Notes: generated by a model from the letters alone, not told the origin. A DNA stretch of 64,000 nt from Vampirovibrionales bacterium (GCA_029262635.1 JAJCZA010000002.1:496001-560000); one strand, 5' to 3'. Numbered from the stretch's first letter, positions 7,143-16,825 are shown. Translations and numbers: made by a program.

Positions 7143-9638
7143 ATGTCTGCCGAGAAATCACTGTTACAGATTGAGAGCTATCATCCTCAGGCCATCGAAA
7201 ACAAGTGGCAAATGCATTGGGAATCGACTGGCCAATATGCCACGGATACTCGGGATACTTCAAAACCAAAGTATTATGCTCTGTCTATGTTTCCTTATCC
7301 GTCAGGCCGCTTGCATATGGGGCATGTCCGCAATTATACCATTACGGATGTGATTGCCCGGATGCGGAAGATGCAGGGTTATAATGTACTTCATCCCATG
7401 GGATGGGATAGTTTTGGTCTCCCGGCGGAAAACGCGGCGATTAAACATGGGGTTCCCCCGGCGGAATGGACGTACAGCAATATTGAGCATATGACAAAAC
7501 AGTTGAAAACCCTGGGATTAATGTACGACTGGGATCGAGAAGTCTATACCTGTCGAAAAGACTATTATAAATGGACTCAGTGGCTTTTTAATTATCTTTA
7601 CAAGCGGGGCTTGGCTTATAAAAAAGAAGCTCCGGTTAACTGGTGTAGTGAATGCGCCACGGTTCTTGCCAACGAGCAAGTGGTGGATGGCCATTGTTGG
7701 CGGCATGATGACGTGTTGGTAGAGAAAAAGAACTTAAACCAGTGGTTTTTCCGCATTACAGATTATGCGGAGCGCCTGCTGGAAAACCTACCTCAACTGG
7801 AAGGCTGGCCGGACAAGGTCACCCTGATGCAGAAGAATTGGATCAATCGTTCAGTCGGTGCGCGGATTGAATTTGGACTGGAGGGTCACGTAGAAAAGCT
7901 TCCCGTATTTACCACCCGACCGGATACTATTTTTGGGGCGACTTACATGGTCCTGGCGCCAGAGCATCCGCTGGTGGAAAAGCTGACCATGCCGGAACAT
8001 CAGGAGGAGATTGCGGCGTATTGTAAGACCGCGAAAAACAAAACAGAAATTGAACGGTCATCACTGGAACGAGAAAAAACCGGTGTTTTTACGGGCGCTT
8101 ATGCTATTAATCCTTATAGTCAGGAAAAAGTCCCGGTCTGGATTGCGGATTACGTTCTGGTGGAATACGGAACCGGGGCCATTATGGCTGTCCCGGCTCA
8201 TGATGAGCGAGATTGGGCGTTTTCGAAGAAGTACGATATTCCGATTCGTCGGGTGATTGAACGGCCGGGTGCCATTGGGATTCCGTTGGAGGAAGCTTAC
8301 AGCGAACCGGGGGTTTTGGTGGAATCCGGTGACTTCACGGGTTTGCAAAGTGAAGAAGCCAGAGATAAGATGATCCAATGGGCGGAGAGAGAAGGTTTTG
8401 GCGAGGGCAAGATCCAATACCGCTTGCGAGACTGGCTGGTTTCCAGGCAACGCTATTGGGGCTGTCCCATCCCGATGATTTACTGCCCGGATTGTGGTGA
8501 AGTGCCGGTGTCTGATGAGGCGCTACCCGTTGAGCTACCGGAAAATGTGGACTTCTCAGAGAAAGGCCGTTCGCCGCTAGCGACCGTGCCGGATTTTGTG
8601 AATACCACTTGTCCGGAATGTGGTAAGGCCGCTGAGCGGGAGACAGATACCATGGACACCTTTGTCTGCAGTTCGTGGTATTACCTACGTTTTCTGGATC
8701 CCCACAACACGGAAAAGCCCTTTGACCCGGATTTGGCCAAACGTTGGATGCCGGTGGATCAATATGTGGGGGGGATTGAACATGCCATTCTCCACTTAAT
8801 GTATTCCCGCTTCTTTATGATGGCCTTGCATGATGGCGACTGGACTGCCGGGGACGAGCCCTTTAGTCGATTGCTGACTCAGGGCATGGTGCTGAAAGAC
8901 GGTGCCAAAATGAGTAAATCCAAGGGCAATGTTGTGGATCCCGATGATATTCTGCGGGAATTTGGCGCGGATACGGCCCGGTTCTTCATATTGAGCGATT
9001 CCCCGCCTCAAGCGGATTTTGACTGGAAAGATACGGGCGTGGAAGGCTGTTTCAAGTTCCTTCAAAGGGTTTGGCGAACGCTTATCGATAACCGGTCGGC
9101 TATTCAGCTGGATTTGCCGATTCCGGCGTATGACGCTATGACTGGCACGGATCGAGAGCTGTATCAATGGACTAATAAAACTGTTTTTGGCGTGACTCGG
9201 GACATTGAGCAAGGCTTTCAGTTTAATACCATCATTAGTAAATTGCGGGAATTTGTGAATTTCCTCTCTCGTTACGAAGCGGGCGCTTCACCCAATCCGG
9301 TGTTTAGCGATGCGGTGAAGCAATTGCTCCGACTCATAGCGCCGATTACCGTGCATCAATCTGAAGAGCTTTGGCAGAAGCTGGGAGGTGAAGGCTCTGT
9401 GCATGCTCAGTCCTGGCCAACTTATGATGAATCTGCCCTGACGGCGGATGTTATCGAAGTGGTATTTCAGATTAACGGTAAAGTCCGGGAGAAAGCGCAA
9501 ATTGAGCCAGATTTACCCAAGGAACAACTGGAGTCCATGGCTAAGGCCAGTGAAAAAATGCAGGGTTTTCTCGATGGGAAAACGGTTATAAAAACCATTG
9601 TGATACCCAATAAACTGGTAAACATTGTTGTTAAATAA
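7143..9638 (+). CDS. leuS: leucyl-tRNA synthetase
   Basis: 831 residues, normal for bacterial LeuRS. The class I HIGH motif is HMGH (residues 58-61, in YPSGRLHMGHVRNYT), and the KMSKS loop is present about residue 589 (GAKMSKSKGNV). The inserted editing (CP1) domain has FTTRPDTIFGATYMV and GTGAIMAVPAHDERD, the hydrolytic site that clears mischarged tRNA. The zinc-knuckle region has CPDCGEVP and TTCPECG. It charges tRNA-Leu in the cytoplasm. The ribosome site AAAGGA lies about 12 bases upstream. It stands alone under its own promoter; no T-box or leader-peptide signal is evident in the 110-base leader. Confidence 0.98.
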   Translation: MSAEKSLLQIESYHPQAIENKWQMHWESTGQYATDTRDTSKPKYYALSMFPYPSGRLHMGHVRNYTITDVIARMRKMQGYNVLHPMGWDSFGLPAENAAIKHGVPPAEWTYSNIEHMTKQLKTLGLMYDWDREVYTCRKDYYKWTQWLFNYLYKRGLAYKKEAPVNWCSECATVLANEQVVDGHCWRHDDVLVEKKNLNQWFFRITDYAERLLENLPQLEGWPDKVTLMQKNWINRSVGARIEFGLEGHVEKLPVFTTRPDTIFGATYMVLAPEHPLVEKLTMPEHQEEIAAYCKTAKNKTEIERSSLEREKTGVFTGAYAINPYSQEKVPVWIADYVLVEYGTGAIMAVPAHDERDWAFSKKYDIPIRRVIERPGAIGIPLEEAYSEPGVLVESGDFTGLQSEEARDKMIQWAEREGFGEGKIQYRLRDWLVSRQRYWGCPIPMIYCPDCGEVPVSDEALPVELPENVDFSEKGRSPLATVPDFVNTTCPECGKAAERETDTMDTFVCSSWYYLRFLDPHNTEKPFDPDLAKRWMPVDQYVGGIEHAILHLMYSRFFMMALHDGDWTAGDEPFSRLLTQGMVLKDGAKMSKSKGNVVDPDDILREFGADTARFFILSDSPPQADFDWKDTGVEGCFKFLQRVWRTLIDNRSAIQLDLPIPAYDAMTGTDRELYQWTNKTVFGVTRDIEQGFQFNTIISKLREFVNFLSRYEAGASPNPVFSDAVKQLLRLIAPITVHQSEELWQKLGGEGSVHAQSWPTYDESALTADVIEVVFQINGKVREKAQIEPDLPKEQLESMAKASEKMQGFLDGKTVIKTIVIPNKLVNIVVK

Positions 9639-9644
9639 GTAAAA

Positions 9645-9821
9645 TTAAACTTCTTCTGGTAGGTAGTAAGGCTGTTTTTGGAGCCATTTGACGAGTTCAA
9701 CGTGTGTTTTGGGCGATTCTTTTTGAAATCCTTGCTGATATTGATTGACAACGGCCAGTACGTCTTCCGCTGAAAGGCGGATGCTTCGTCGTCCGTTGAG
9801 ATTTTCTAAAATTTTGGCCAT
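9645..9821 (-). CDS. small hypothetical protein (58 aa)
   Basis: A short reading frame in the leuS-rsmH gap, from ATG at 9821 to TAA at 9647-9645, convergent with leuS and ending seven bases from its stop. The 58 residues are charged and helical (MAKILENLNGRRSIRLS, then a region ending QPYYLPEEV), without Cys or membrane segment. It fills the gap neatly and its composition is protein-like. A TATAAT hexamer on the minus strand at 9868-9863 could be its -10. The ribosome site is weak. Possibly a toxin-antitoxin-sized or regulatory protein, but no family is recognised. Confidence 0.55.
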   Translation of the reverse strand: MAKILENLNGRRSIRLSAEDVLAVVNQYQQGFQKESPKTHVELVKWLQKQPYYLPEEV

Positions 9822-9940
9822 GGATATGACACCGGCTCTTTCTTATTCTCTTCCCTTTTCTTATTATAGTAAAGTTGTGGGTCGCTGGGATCCATGGGCT
9901 GATGTATAAACAGCCATTAACATTTGATTTGAGATGATGA

Positions 9941-10903
9941 ATGACTGAAATACCAACAGATCTACCCCAAGAACCGGCACATATTCCGGTGATGACGGAT
10001 GAGGTCCTTTTTTATCTAAAACCGGAACCAGGAAAAATATACGTGGATGCCACATTGGGGGCAGGTGGTCATGCGCTGGCTCTATTAGAACGTATTCAGC
10101 CGGGAGGGCATTTAATCGGCCTGGATCAGGATCGTAAAGTGCTGGCTCAGACAACAGAGCGCCTGGCTATGTATTCAACTTCATTCACGCCGGTTCATCA
10201 GAATTTTTCAAGGTTGGAAACAGCCTTGACCTGTCTGAAACAGTACCCGGTGACGGGTGGGATTCTGGCGGATATTGGTGTGTCGTCTATGCAGTTGGAT
10301 GAAGAGGAGCGAGGGTTCAGTTTTTCCAAAGAAGCGCCTTTGGACATGCGGATGGATCGGGAGAATCCTAAAACGGCTCAAACGGTTGTGAATACGTATT
10401 CTGAAAAAGAATTGGTTCGAATTTTTTCGGAATACGGCGAAGAACGATTTTCAAAAACCATTGCTCGCCGGATTGTGGACGCTCGAAAAACATCGCTTAT
10501 TCAGACGACAGTTGAATTAGCGGATTTAATTATGGGGGTGAGTCGTCAGATTCATCGAGACGTGGTGAAAGGAAAAAGCGGGGCAAGGCAGGATACAAAA
10601 AAACGGCGAATCCATCCGGCGACACGGGTTTTTCAAGCGTTGCGTATTGAGGTCAATGATGAGCTAGGTCATCTGGAACGCTTTTTAGAATCCTTGCCAA
10701 ATTGTTTGTCACCGGGGGCTCGGGTGGTGGTTATTAGCTTCCACTCGCTGGAAGATCGGCTGGTGAAACGGGCGTTTCGGAACTTTAAAAAGGAAGGACT
10801 CTTCGATGTATTGACCCCAAAACCGATTCAGCCTTCTGACGAGGAAGTTCAATGGAATCCTCGTTCTCGAAGTGCTCGTTTGAGGGCGGCGGAGCGGCGA
10901 TAG
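9941..10903 (+). CDS. rsmH: 16S rRNA (cytosine-1402-N4)-methyltransferase RsmH
   Basis: 320 residues, the usual length. It opens with HIPVMTDEVLFYL, then VDATLGAGGHALALLE, the SAM-binding loop, GLDQDRKVLAQ, and ILADIGVSSMQLDEEERGF. The C-terminus has RVFQALRIEVNDELG and VVISFHSLEDRLVKR, diagnostic of MraW/RsmH. It methylates N4 of C1402 in 16S rRNA. In most bacteria it heads the dcw cluster with mraZ upstream and ftsL/ftsI downstream. Here none of those are adjacent: a 58-aa minus-strand gene lies upstream and an unrelated minus-strand gene downstream. The ribosome site is weak. Confidence 0.97.
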   Translation: MTEIPTDLPQEPAHIPVMTDEVLFYLKPEPGKIYVDATLGAGGHALALLERIQPGGHLIGLDQDRKVLAQTTERLAMYSTSFTPVHQNFSRLETALTCLKQYPVTGGILADIGVSSMQLDEEERGFSFSKEAPLDMRMDRENPKTAQTVVNTYSEKELVRIFSEYGEERFSKTIARRIVDARKTSLIQTTVELADLIMGVSRQIHRDVVKGKSGARQDTKKRRIHPATRVFQALRIEVNDELGHLERFLESLPNCLSPGARVVVISFHSLEDRLVKRAFRNFKKEGLFDVLTPKPIQPSDEEVQWNPRSRSARLRAAERR

Positions 10904-10951
10904 AAAAATAGAAACACGATCGAAATTAAAAGAGAAAATAAAAGACAAAAA

Positions 10952-10973
10952 GCGGAAGCTCTTTAGCTTCCGC
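10952..10973 (-). terminator. intrinsic terminator of the 665-aa gene
   Basis: GCGGAAGC (10952-10959) and GCTTCCGC (10966-10973) form a perfect 8-bp stem with a six-base loop. On the minus strand the stem is followed by TTTTTGTCTTTTATTTTC, a clear T-rich tract, so it terminates the gene whose stop is at 11004. Confidence 0.85.
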
Positions 10974-11003
10974 AGGAACAGATGGTATTGTGTAACGTAA
11001 TAA

Positions 11004-13001
11004 CTAGACTTGTTTCCATGTGCTGACAAAACCTTGTCGGCCCGCTTCAGCTGCTTTTTGAAGCCTCTCGGCATGGGCTTTCCCAATGTCATAAAACTGG
11101 TAGCTTTTCACTTTGCCCGTATCATAAAATTGATTGGCTTTTGCTTTGCCAGTCCCATATACTTTCTGAGCGGATTCTTTCGTAGCGGTTTGGTATTGGG
11201 AAAACTGCTTCTCACCTGATTTCTTTATTTGCTTTAATTGCTCTGAAGCCTTGTTGGTTTTTTCAGCAAGCTGAACCCCTCTTTCTTGTAAATAATAGCC
11301 CTTAAGGTTTTTTTGGGTCGCGGACTGATGCCCAAAGAGTTTTGTTAAGGCTTTCAGTTCACTTTCAAGGGTTTGGATGTTAGCTGCCGATGATGGAGGC
11401 CCTTGCTTTAAGCCTTCGATTTGAGTAATGAGTTGATTGAGTTTTTGTTCAATTTTAATGTCTCGAACGGTTTTTAAGGCTTCCGGTGAAACTTCCAGAT
11501 CCTTGCTAAATTGCCGTAAAGACTTTCGTCCAGCGAATTGACTTCCCATTAGTCGAGCCTCTATTTCCGACGGATTCGCCAGATAGGGCCGCCCATTGAA
11601 AATAGCCTGTTGGTTTGAAATCAAAGTCTTGTAGACGTCCGTTAAGGCTTTCTTCGCCTGGAGGTAACTTTCTCCAGTCGCTTTGGATGACTCAGACGCA
11701 AACCTCTTCCCGTTAAGTAGTGAGGAAGTGGTTTCTCCTTTTATCACTTTTCCTAGATTTTGAGAAACGATTTTTCCATTAGGAAGTGTAACATCGATGA
11801 TGGGCAGGTCTTTCAGGATGTTTTTTGCCTGACTTTTGGATAGGTTTTGCATCGCATGGAACTGTTTGGCATGAGTCATTTCGTGAGCAATGATATTTTC
11901 AAGGGGCGTTTTGCTCATGGCTTGGTTAGCCATAAAGTTTTTAAGCGGTTGAGGTAGTTTATCCATGAGGGCCAACGCTCTTTGCCCATACCCTTTCCCT
12001 AAAAGTTCAAAGAGCATCAACTTGGTTTGCATTTGATGTTTTGCCATTTTAAAGGGATCCGAAATTACATGAACCGTATGAGTTTGAGGCTTATAGGCCG
12101 CCGTCGATATTTTTCCAAGTAAGCCTAAATCATCCATGTTGGTAACGACTTTAGGCATGTCTTTATCCGCGATGTTTAAGCGTTTTTGAACGGTGCTAAC
12201 GGTTTGGTTGACATTGGTTTTTGGCGGTGTTTTGAATCGGTTGCCAAAGCCTGTTATCTTGCTTTTAATAGCGGGGAAAAATGTGTCAGCGCTTAATTGC
12301 TGTTTAAGAGCGTTTCGACCGGATTTAGAGGCGAAGAGTGTGAGAATTTCCCGGCCAGATTTTGATAAGTTTCCGCTTCGCGCTTTGACAGCGGCGTTGA
12401 TTCCTTTTTCCATGATGGCCGTTCGTTCGGCGGCGTTGGTTGCACTGCCCAAAGTGGAGGCAACCTTGGCTTCAGCCGTGATAGACGAAGCGGCCCGAAT
12501 ACCGGTGGCGGACGTGGCGGCCGCAAAAACACCTTCCCCAATGTCACCGAAGGATCGTTCGGCTTCGTCGTAGTCTCCGTTTTTAAAATGATGAATGGCG
12601 TCGCCCATGCCTTGAGCACCTTTATAACCACCGTAAAGCAACCCGCCTGTAACCAAGATGGGCAGGAGAACAGGGGCGGCCGAAATGGCAACTGCGGACG
12701 CCCCGATTGCCCCCAAGGTAAGAATTGGATGTTCAATGATGGTTTGAATGGGGCGGACAATGGCGCCTTTCAAGAATTCTTTGGCGGCAGTAAATAGGCT
12801 GAATTTCCCATCTCCATCAGTTTTTGAAGTTTTTGCCGGAACGCCTTCTTGCTGGATGATCTCGCCTCTATTATCCCACTCATAACTTGGAATGCTTTGG
12901 GGTAGCGAACTTTCAATCGAAATGTATCGATTGGAATCCAAGTTTGTTGGATAGTGATACATTGGATTCTGGAGGCGGGGTTGGTCATAATAAATAGACA
13001 T
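11004..13001 (-). CDS. large protein with HExxH metallopeptidase-like motif and 11-residue helical repeats
   Basis: 665 residues, ribosome site GAGGAG about 13 bases upstream. After a Tyr/Pro-rich start there is a Gly/Ala-rich hydrophobic region (about 88-135, with LTLGAIGASAVAISAAPVL) that could insert in a membrane or bury in a hydrophobic core. No cleavable signal peptide is obvious. Around residues 369-375 is IIAHEMTHAKQFH, a zincin HExxH motif; NPSEIEARLMG about 105 residues on supplies a candidate third ligand Glu, the gluzincin pattern. The last 100 residues are coiled coil ending in near-repeats of an 11-mer (TGKAKANQFYD, TGKVKSYQFYD, IGKAHAERLQK). I do not recognise the family. Predicted metallopeptidase or effector-like protein is inference. 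Confidence 0.72.
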   Translation of the reverse strand: MSIYYDQPRLQNPMYHYPTNLDSNRYISIESSLPQSIPSYEWDNRGEIIQQEGVPAKTSKTDGDGKFSLFTAAKEFLKGAIVRPIQTIIEHPILTLGAIGASAVAISAAPVLLPILVTGGLLYGGYKGAQGMGDAIHHFKNGDYDEAERSFGDIGEGVFAAATSATGIRAASSITAEAKVASTLGSATNAAERTAIMEKGINAAVKARSGNLSKSGREILTLFASKSGRNALKQQLSADTFFPAIKSKITGFGNRFKTPPKTNVNQTVSTVQKRLNIADKDMPKVVTNMDDLGLLGKISTAAYKPQTHTVHVISDPFKMAKHQMQTKLMLFELLGKGYGQRALALMDKLPQPLKNFMANQAMSKTPLENIIAHEMTHAKQFHAMQNLSKSQAKNILKDLPIIDVTLPNGKIVSQNLGKVIKGETTSSLLNGKRFASESSKATGESYLQAKKALTDVYKTLISNQQAIFNGRPYLANPSEIEARLMGSQFAGRKSLRQFSKDLEVSPEALKTVRDIKIEQKLNQLITQIEGLKQGPPSSAANIQTLESELKALTKLFGHQSATQKNLKGYYLQERGVQLAEKTNKASEQLKQIKKSGEKQFSQYQTATKESAQKVYGTGKAKANQFYDTGKVKSYQFYDIGKAHAERLQKAAEAGRQGFVSTWKQV

Positions 13002-13484
13002 AATACAAATAATACTCCTCTATTTTGCCGAGCTGAATGATTCCTCTTCTGGATAAAAAGAAGATGAATTCAGCACAGCCCATAACCTGCAATTACTTTA
13101 AAAGGCCAGCTTTAAGCAACACTCTATTTTATGAGAGAAACCAGGAAAGAACGCGTGTTGTTTCGCATGCAACTGGCGTGTAACTCTAATGAATAAAGGG
13201 TGATAAAGCCGTTAATAAAACGTCTGTTTTATCCCTTTATTTAATTTAAGCAGTGGCAAAACAGCCAACGTTGATGGGGAATTTTTCTCATAACGAAGTT
13301 CTTTTTCTCCTGAAAAATCGCGGACTAACTTTTCTCTGTTGGGTGACTTTATTGATGCTATTTTCTGTTTTTTTAGTCTCTTACTTTTCTTACTTACCTT
13401 TTTGGGCTTTTCTCTTTTGGGAATCATAAGCATAAAAACATCATGTCGTATTTTGTTGCTAGCGAATTTTAAAAAGAGCGAGAA
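13002..13484. other. 483-base intergenic region with an imperfect hairpin and one doubtful small frame
   Basis: Near the start of the 665-aa gene, 13032-13049 and 13060-13074 form an imperfect inverted repeat (GCTGAAT and ATTCAGC ends), placed in that gene's 5' leader. A minus-strand frame at 13212-13433 would encode a 73-residue Lys-rich protein (REKPKKVSKKSKRLKKQK), but there is no ribosome site and its composition may just reflect A-rich DNA. Nothing else recognisable. Confidence 0.4.
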
Positions 13485-14717
13485 TTAGTCGGTCATGAGA
13501 TCCTGGAGAAGCCAGTTAAAAACAGAGCGTTCCGGCTCGTCTGGATTTAATAAATCCCGCACTTTTTTAGAGTGGGTTCGCGTGGCATTCAGCATCCAGT
13601 TTTGATGATCAATGCCAGGGAAGAGTCGGGCTGTTCGTTTATTTTTTAGATGAATCAGGCTATTCCAGAGTTGCCTTTGTCGATCGATATCAGTATCGGC
13701 ATCAATGGTTTCTAAGTCCTGAAATCGGCCGAGCCAGAGGGCGCTTCCAATGGGAACAACACCATCGTTGTAAAGCATGATGGGATAAATGGTGTCGTCT
13801 TTTTTAGGTACATTAACGAGGGGCATTTTCTCAATTTTATTTTGAGTAAAATTAAACGCACGAGCACGTGAGAGAAGAAAAGCCGATTGCTCTTTCGGGA
13901 GTTTCAGTTCCAGATTCAGTTGTTTGAGCAGGTAAGCTTGTTCCTTTTTATGAAGACCAAAAAAGCTGGCATACGTGATGAAGGGTGCATGTTTATATTG
14001 GTTGGCTTGATCCGTTGCGTGACACTGGAGGGGGTGGTGCCCATTAACTTCTGGAGACAAACCTTGATCCAGGTTATCCCAGCAGTAGTCGGCCTCAAAA
14101 TGAGGGCTTTTTTTGCGTACAAAATGATAGACAATTCGCAATGTATAGGGCAGGGGGGAGAGAAAAGAACGTTGTTTTAGTCCTTCTTTCATCCAGGAAC
14201 GGTTGGCCAATGGGGTGCCATGAAACGGAGCGCCAATGGTGATAACTTTATCGCTCAGAGCTTGTATTTCCGGGTTGTCATAAGCTCTCCTAAAAATAAG
14301 CCCGCCCTGACTCAGGGCAACCACCCGCAGTTTTTTAATGCCATAAACTTGTTTAAAATGGGTAATGCTTTTAATGAGATCATGGGCCGTTTCATCGATG
14401 CTTTTTTTCGGGTTAAAATGGAAAAAATAGATTTTATAGCGTTGGTTAAATTCAGTTTTGTCTTTCAGGAACTCCAGGTAAGTGGCCCAGTTATAATAAT
14501 CGCCTTTTTCAGGGCCAATGCCATGAATGAGAACGAGAGGCATCCTTGATTTCAATGGCGTCTCTTTATAAGCTTCCAGATGAGGGTCGTTAAAAGGCTT
14601 AGAATCAAGCGGTGTTGTGGTATCGCTCCAGGCTGGTAAAGACCCGGATAAACCAAAGAAAACCACACAGACAAGTGTTAGGGTTAGATGGAAAACGGTT
14701 ATTGGGCTGCTACGCAT
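13485..14717 (-). CDS. secreted alpha/beta hydrolase (lipase/PGAP1-like), copy 1
   Basis: 410 residues from the ATG at 14717, with AGGA five bases upstream; a TTG seven codons earlier is in frame but has no ribosome site. A signal peptide ends near LPAWSD. The hydrolase core shows PLVLIHGIG (oxyanion region), VVALSQGGL with S136 as nucleophile in a G-x-S-x-G-like elbow whose first Gly is Ala, and ITIGAPFHGTPLA. Near the C-terminus, NDGVVPIGSALWLG and GIDHQNWM supply the probable acid and His. The end shares LLNPDEP with the gene upstream, its clear paralogue. It acts outside the cytoplasmic membrane. Substrate unknown; triacylglycerol, phospholipid or polyester hydrolysis are all possible. 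Confidence 0.82.
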   Translation of the reverse strand: MRSSPITVFHLTLTLVCVVFFGLSGSLPAWSDTTTPLDSKPFNDPHLEAYKETPLKSRMPLVLIHGIGPEKGDYYNWATYLEFLKDKTEFNQRYKIYFFHFNPKKSIDETAHDLIKSITHFKQVYGIKKLRVVALSQGGLIFRRAYDNPEIQALSDKVITIGAPFHGTPLANRSWMKEGLKQRSFLSPLPYTLRIVYHFVRKKSPHFEADYCWDNLDQGLSPEVNGHHPLQCHATDQANQYKHAPFITYASFFGLHKKEQAYLLKQLNLELKLPKEQSAFLLSRARAFNFTQNKIEKMPLVNVPKKDDTIYPIMLYNDGVVPIGSALWLGRFQDLETIDADTDIDRQRQLWNSLIHLKNKRTARLFPGIDHQNWMLNATRTHSKKVRDLLNPDEPERSVFNWLLQDLMTD

Positions 14718-14778
14718 TAGGGTCCTAATATAAATCAACTCTCGGCTTTTCTCTGGCTCTATTTTAACCTGTTTTTTA

Positions 14779-16026
14779 TCAGGAGGTCAGGTCAAAGATA
14801 AACCATTCAAAAATGGTTCTTGATGGCTCATCAGGATTTAATAAATCAGAGAGTTTTGCTTCCTTGCTAAGGTTATGGCCTTCCATCCAGTTGGCGTGGT
14901 CAATAGAATGGAAGAGGCGGGCTTTTTGCTTTCCCTTAAGGCTTTTTAGCGCATTCCAGGGTTGAGCTTTAGAGGCGTTTTTGTATCGGTTGAGCCAGAG
15001 AGAACTACTAATGGGACTGATTCCGTCATTGTAGATGAGCATGGGTAAGTCGGTAGAACTGTTATCGTAGTGAGTTTCCTCTACCGCCATCAGGGTGACC
15101 GCTGAGGTGTCGGATGCGATGGATTTCCTTTTCGATTTCTGGCGGCGAATTTTTTTGGCGAGCTTCTGCTTAATCTGGATGGGAATCGCACTTAAGTTGC
15201 GTTGAACCAACCGAAAAACCGCATGCTTACTGAAGAGATTTTTTAGTCGAGACGGCTCTTTAGGGGGTGCTTCTTTCACTTCCAGTGATTGGAACAATTT
15301 CTCATGATAGGTTGGGGTTACGCCAAAGTAGCTGCCGTAAGTGATAAAGTTGTTATGGTTTTTTAGGGCAAAATAACGTTGGTGAACTCGGGGGGTGGAA
15401 GATTCCGTTTGATCCCAGTGAAAATCTTGCTCAAAATTCGGGTGCATTTTTTTCGCGATGGCATGAGAGAGCTTTTGGGTCAGGCGCATCAAGGAGAATG
15501 GGGTGTTCTCTTTTAACTGTTTACGGAGCCAGGTTTGGTTCGCCAGAGGGGAGCCTTGAAACGGGGAGGCGACTGTAATGACTTTTTCGGTGTGTTGGTA
15601 GATGACTGGGTCCTGCATCACGTTCCGGTAGACCAGCCCCCCTTCGCTGAAGGCTAAAACCCGGAACTCCGGATGATTGTTCTCTGAAATATAAGCCCGT
15701 AACGATTTTTGGATAGACTGGCTGATGTCGGAAACACTTTGAGAGGTATCGTATTGGAACAGGTAGATCTTGAAACGCTTTTGAAATTCAGGGTGCGTTT
15801 GGGTGTACTGTAGGAAAGACTCCCATCGGTAGTGATTGCTTTCCCTTCCGCCAATACCGTGAATCAGGAAAAGCGGGGTGCGGTGGTTCAGCTCTGTTGA
15901 TTGATATTCGGAGAGTTGGGCTATTTTAGAAACAGAAGTCAGGCTTCCCAATTGGCTATAGGCCATGTGAGAGCTGTTAAAAGTTAGTAAAAGCCCTAAG
16001 ACCAAAGCTATAAAAAATCTGTTCAA
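14779..16026 (-). CDS. secreted alpha/beta hydrolase (lipase/PGAP1-like), copy 2
   Basis: 415 residues starting at TTG 16026, preceded by GAGG eight bases upstream; using the next ATG would cut the signal peptide (FFIALVLGLLLTF). Same core as the gene 61 bases downstream: PLFLIHGIGGRES, VLAFSEGGLVYR with S128 as nucleophile, ITVASPFQGSPLA, NDGISPISSSLWLN, SIDHANWM, LLNPDEP. A basic insert (about 270-305, QKLAKKIRRQKSKRKS) is absent from copy 1. The two probably arose by old tandem duplication: motif order is conserved while the sequence between motifs has drifted. Both are likely transcribed together. Confidence 0.82.
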   Translation of the reverse strand: MNRFFIALVLGLLLTFNSSHMAYSQLGSLTSVSKIAQLSEYQSTELNHRTPLFLIHGIGGRESNHYRWESFLQYTQTHPEFQKRFKIYLFQYDTSQSVSDISQSIQKSLRAYISENNHPEFRVLAFSEGGLVYRNVMQDPVIYQHTEKVITVASPFQGSPLANQTWLRKQLKENTPFSLMRLTQKLSHAIAKKMHPNFEQDFHWDQTESSTPRVHQRYFALKNHNNFITYGSYFGVTPTYHEKLFQSLEVKEAPPKEPSRLKNLFSKHAVFRLVQRNLSAIPIQIKQKLAKKIRRQKSKRKSIASDTSAVTLMAVEETHYDNSSTDLPMLIYNDGISPISSSLWLNRYKNASKAQPWNALKSLKGKQKARLFHSIDHANWMEGHNLSKEAKLSDLLNPDEPSRTIFEWFIFDLTS

Positions 16027-16213
16027 GATAAACGCCTCGTTTTGCTTTCCCGATGGGTTTGATGACCTGCTTTATTATATTATGCCGTTTTTTTTTAATC
16101 GCAACCTCAATGGGATGGAGTATTTGTTTATGAGAGACTTTGCCAGGAAAACCTAAAATCTATTGAGTCTATTGTAGTATTATCTCACAGATACAAAGCA
16201 AAGAGGACGTCGG

Positions 16214-16825
16214 ATGATAAAAAGATCGGAGAATGTAAAAAACTGGCTACGAGAGGGGAAGCTAGTCGCCGAGGAGTTCCGGATTTCCGATCAGGCGCTC
16301 TGGGATCAGCTGGACTTCTATTCGCCCAACTTTAAAGAGACGTTTATCCAGACCGAACGGTCGCTTTCCTGGCTTTTTCTGGTTTATGATGCGGATAAAA
16401 AAGATGAAAAGGCTCTGTTGGGAAGGCTAACCACGGTTTCTATTCTGCTTTTTGTCTGTCGAGACCATCTGGTTTTTCAATTACTGTATGATTCGGGGCT
16501 TTACAAGCGTATCATGGAGAAAAAACCTCTGCACCGCTTACCTACGGTTGTTCAGGTTCTCGCAATTGTTAAGGCCCTTCGGCCGGAATGGGGGGAGCTT
16601 TCCAGAGATGAACAAGAGGCCCTTGACAAGATCGAGGGTTTGACCGACGAAGTGTTAAAGATTGAAACGCTGAGAGGGTTCCGGGATCAAGTTGTGTCAA
16701 CCGGCGTATTATTCAGTCCCCCAGATGAATCTGGAATTTTTCCAGTGCAACGATTTAATATTTCCGGGCTTGTTAAGGAAGCAGGTCATTTCTGGTCCGT
16801 GTTATCAGAGGTTTTAGCCAGTTGA
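16214..16825 (+). CDS. hypothetical protein (203 aa)
   Basis: A soluble, largely helical protein with no signal peptide and GAGG nine bases before the ATG. Hydrophobic helices in the middle (TVSILLFVCRDHLVFQLLYD) look like core rather than membrane, being flanked by charged turns. It precedes the glucan phosphorylase by 137 bases on the same strand. No motif is recognised. Confidence 0.75.
   Translation: MIKRSENVKNWLREGKLVAEEFRISDQALWDQLDFYSPNFKETFIQTERSLSWLFLVYDADKKDEKALLGRLTTVSILLFVCRDHLVFQLLYDSGLYKRIMEKKPLHRLPTVVQVLAIVKALRPEWGELSRDEQEALDKIEGLTDEVLKIETLRGFRDQVVSTGVLFSPPDESGIFPVQRFNISGLVKEAGHFWSVLSEVLAS

Noticed and set aside
13212-13433. 73-codon Lys-rich minus-strand frame
   Set aside because: No ribosome site; composition fits chance translation of A-rich DNA. 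Kept only as a note in the intergenic entry.
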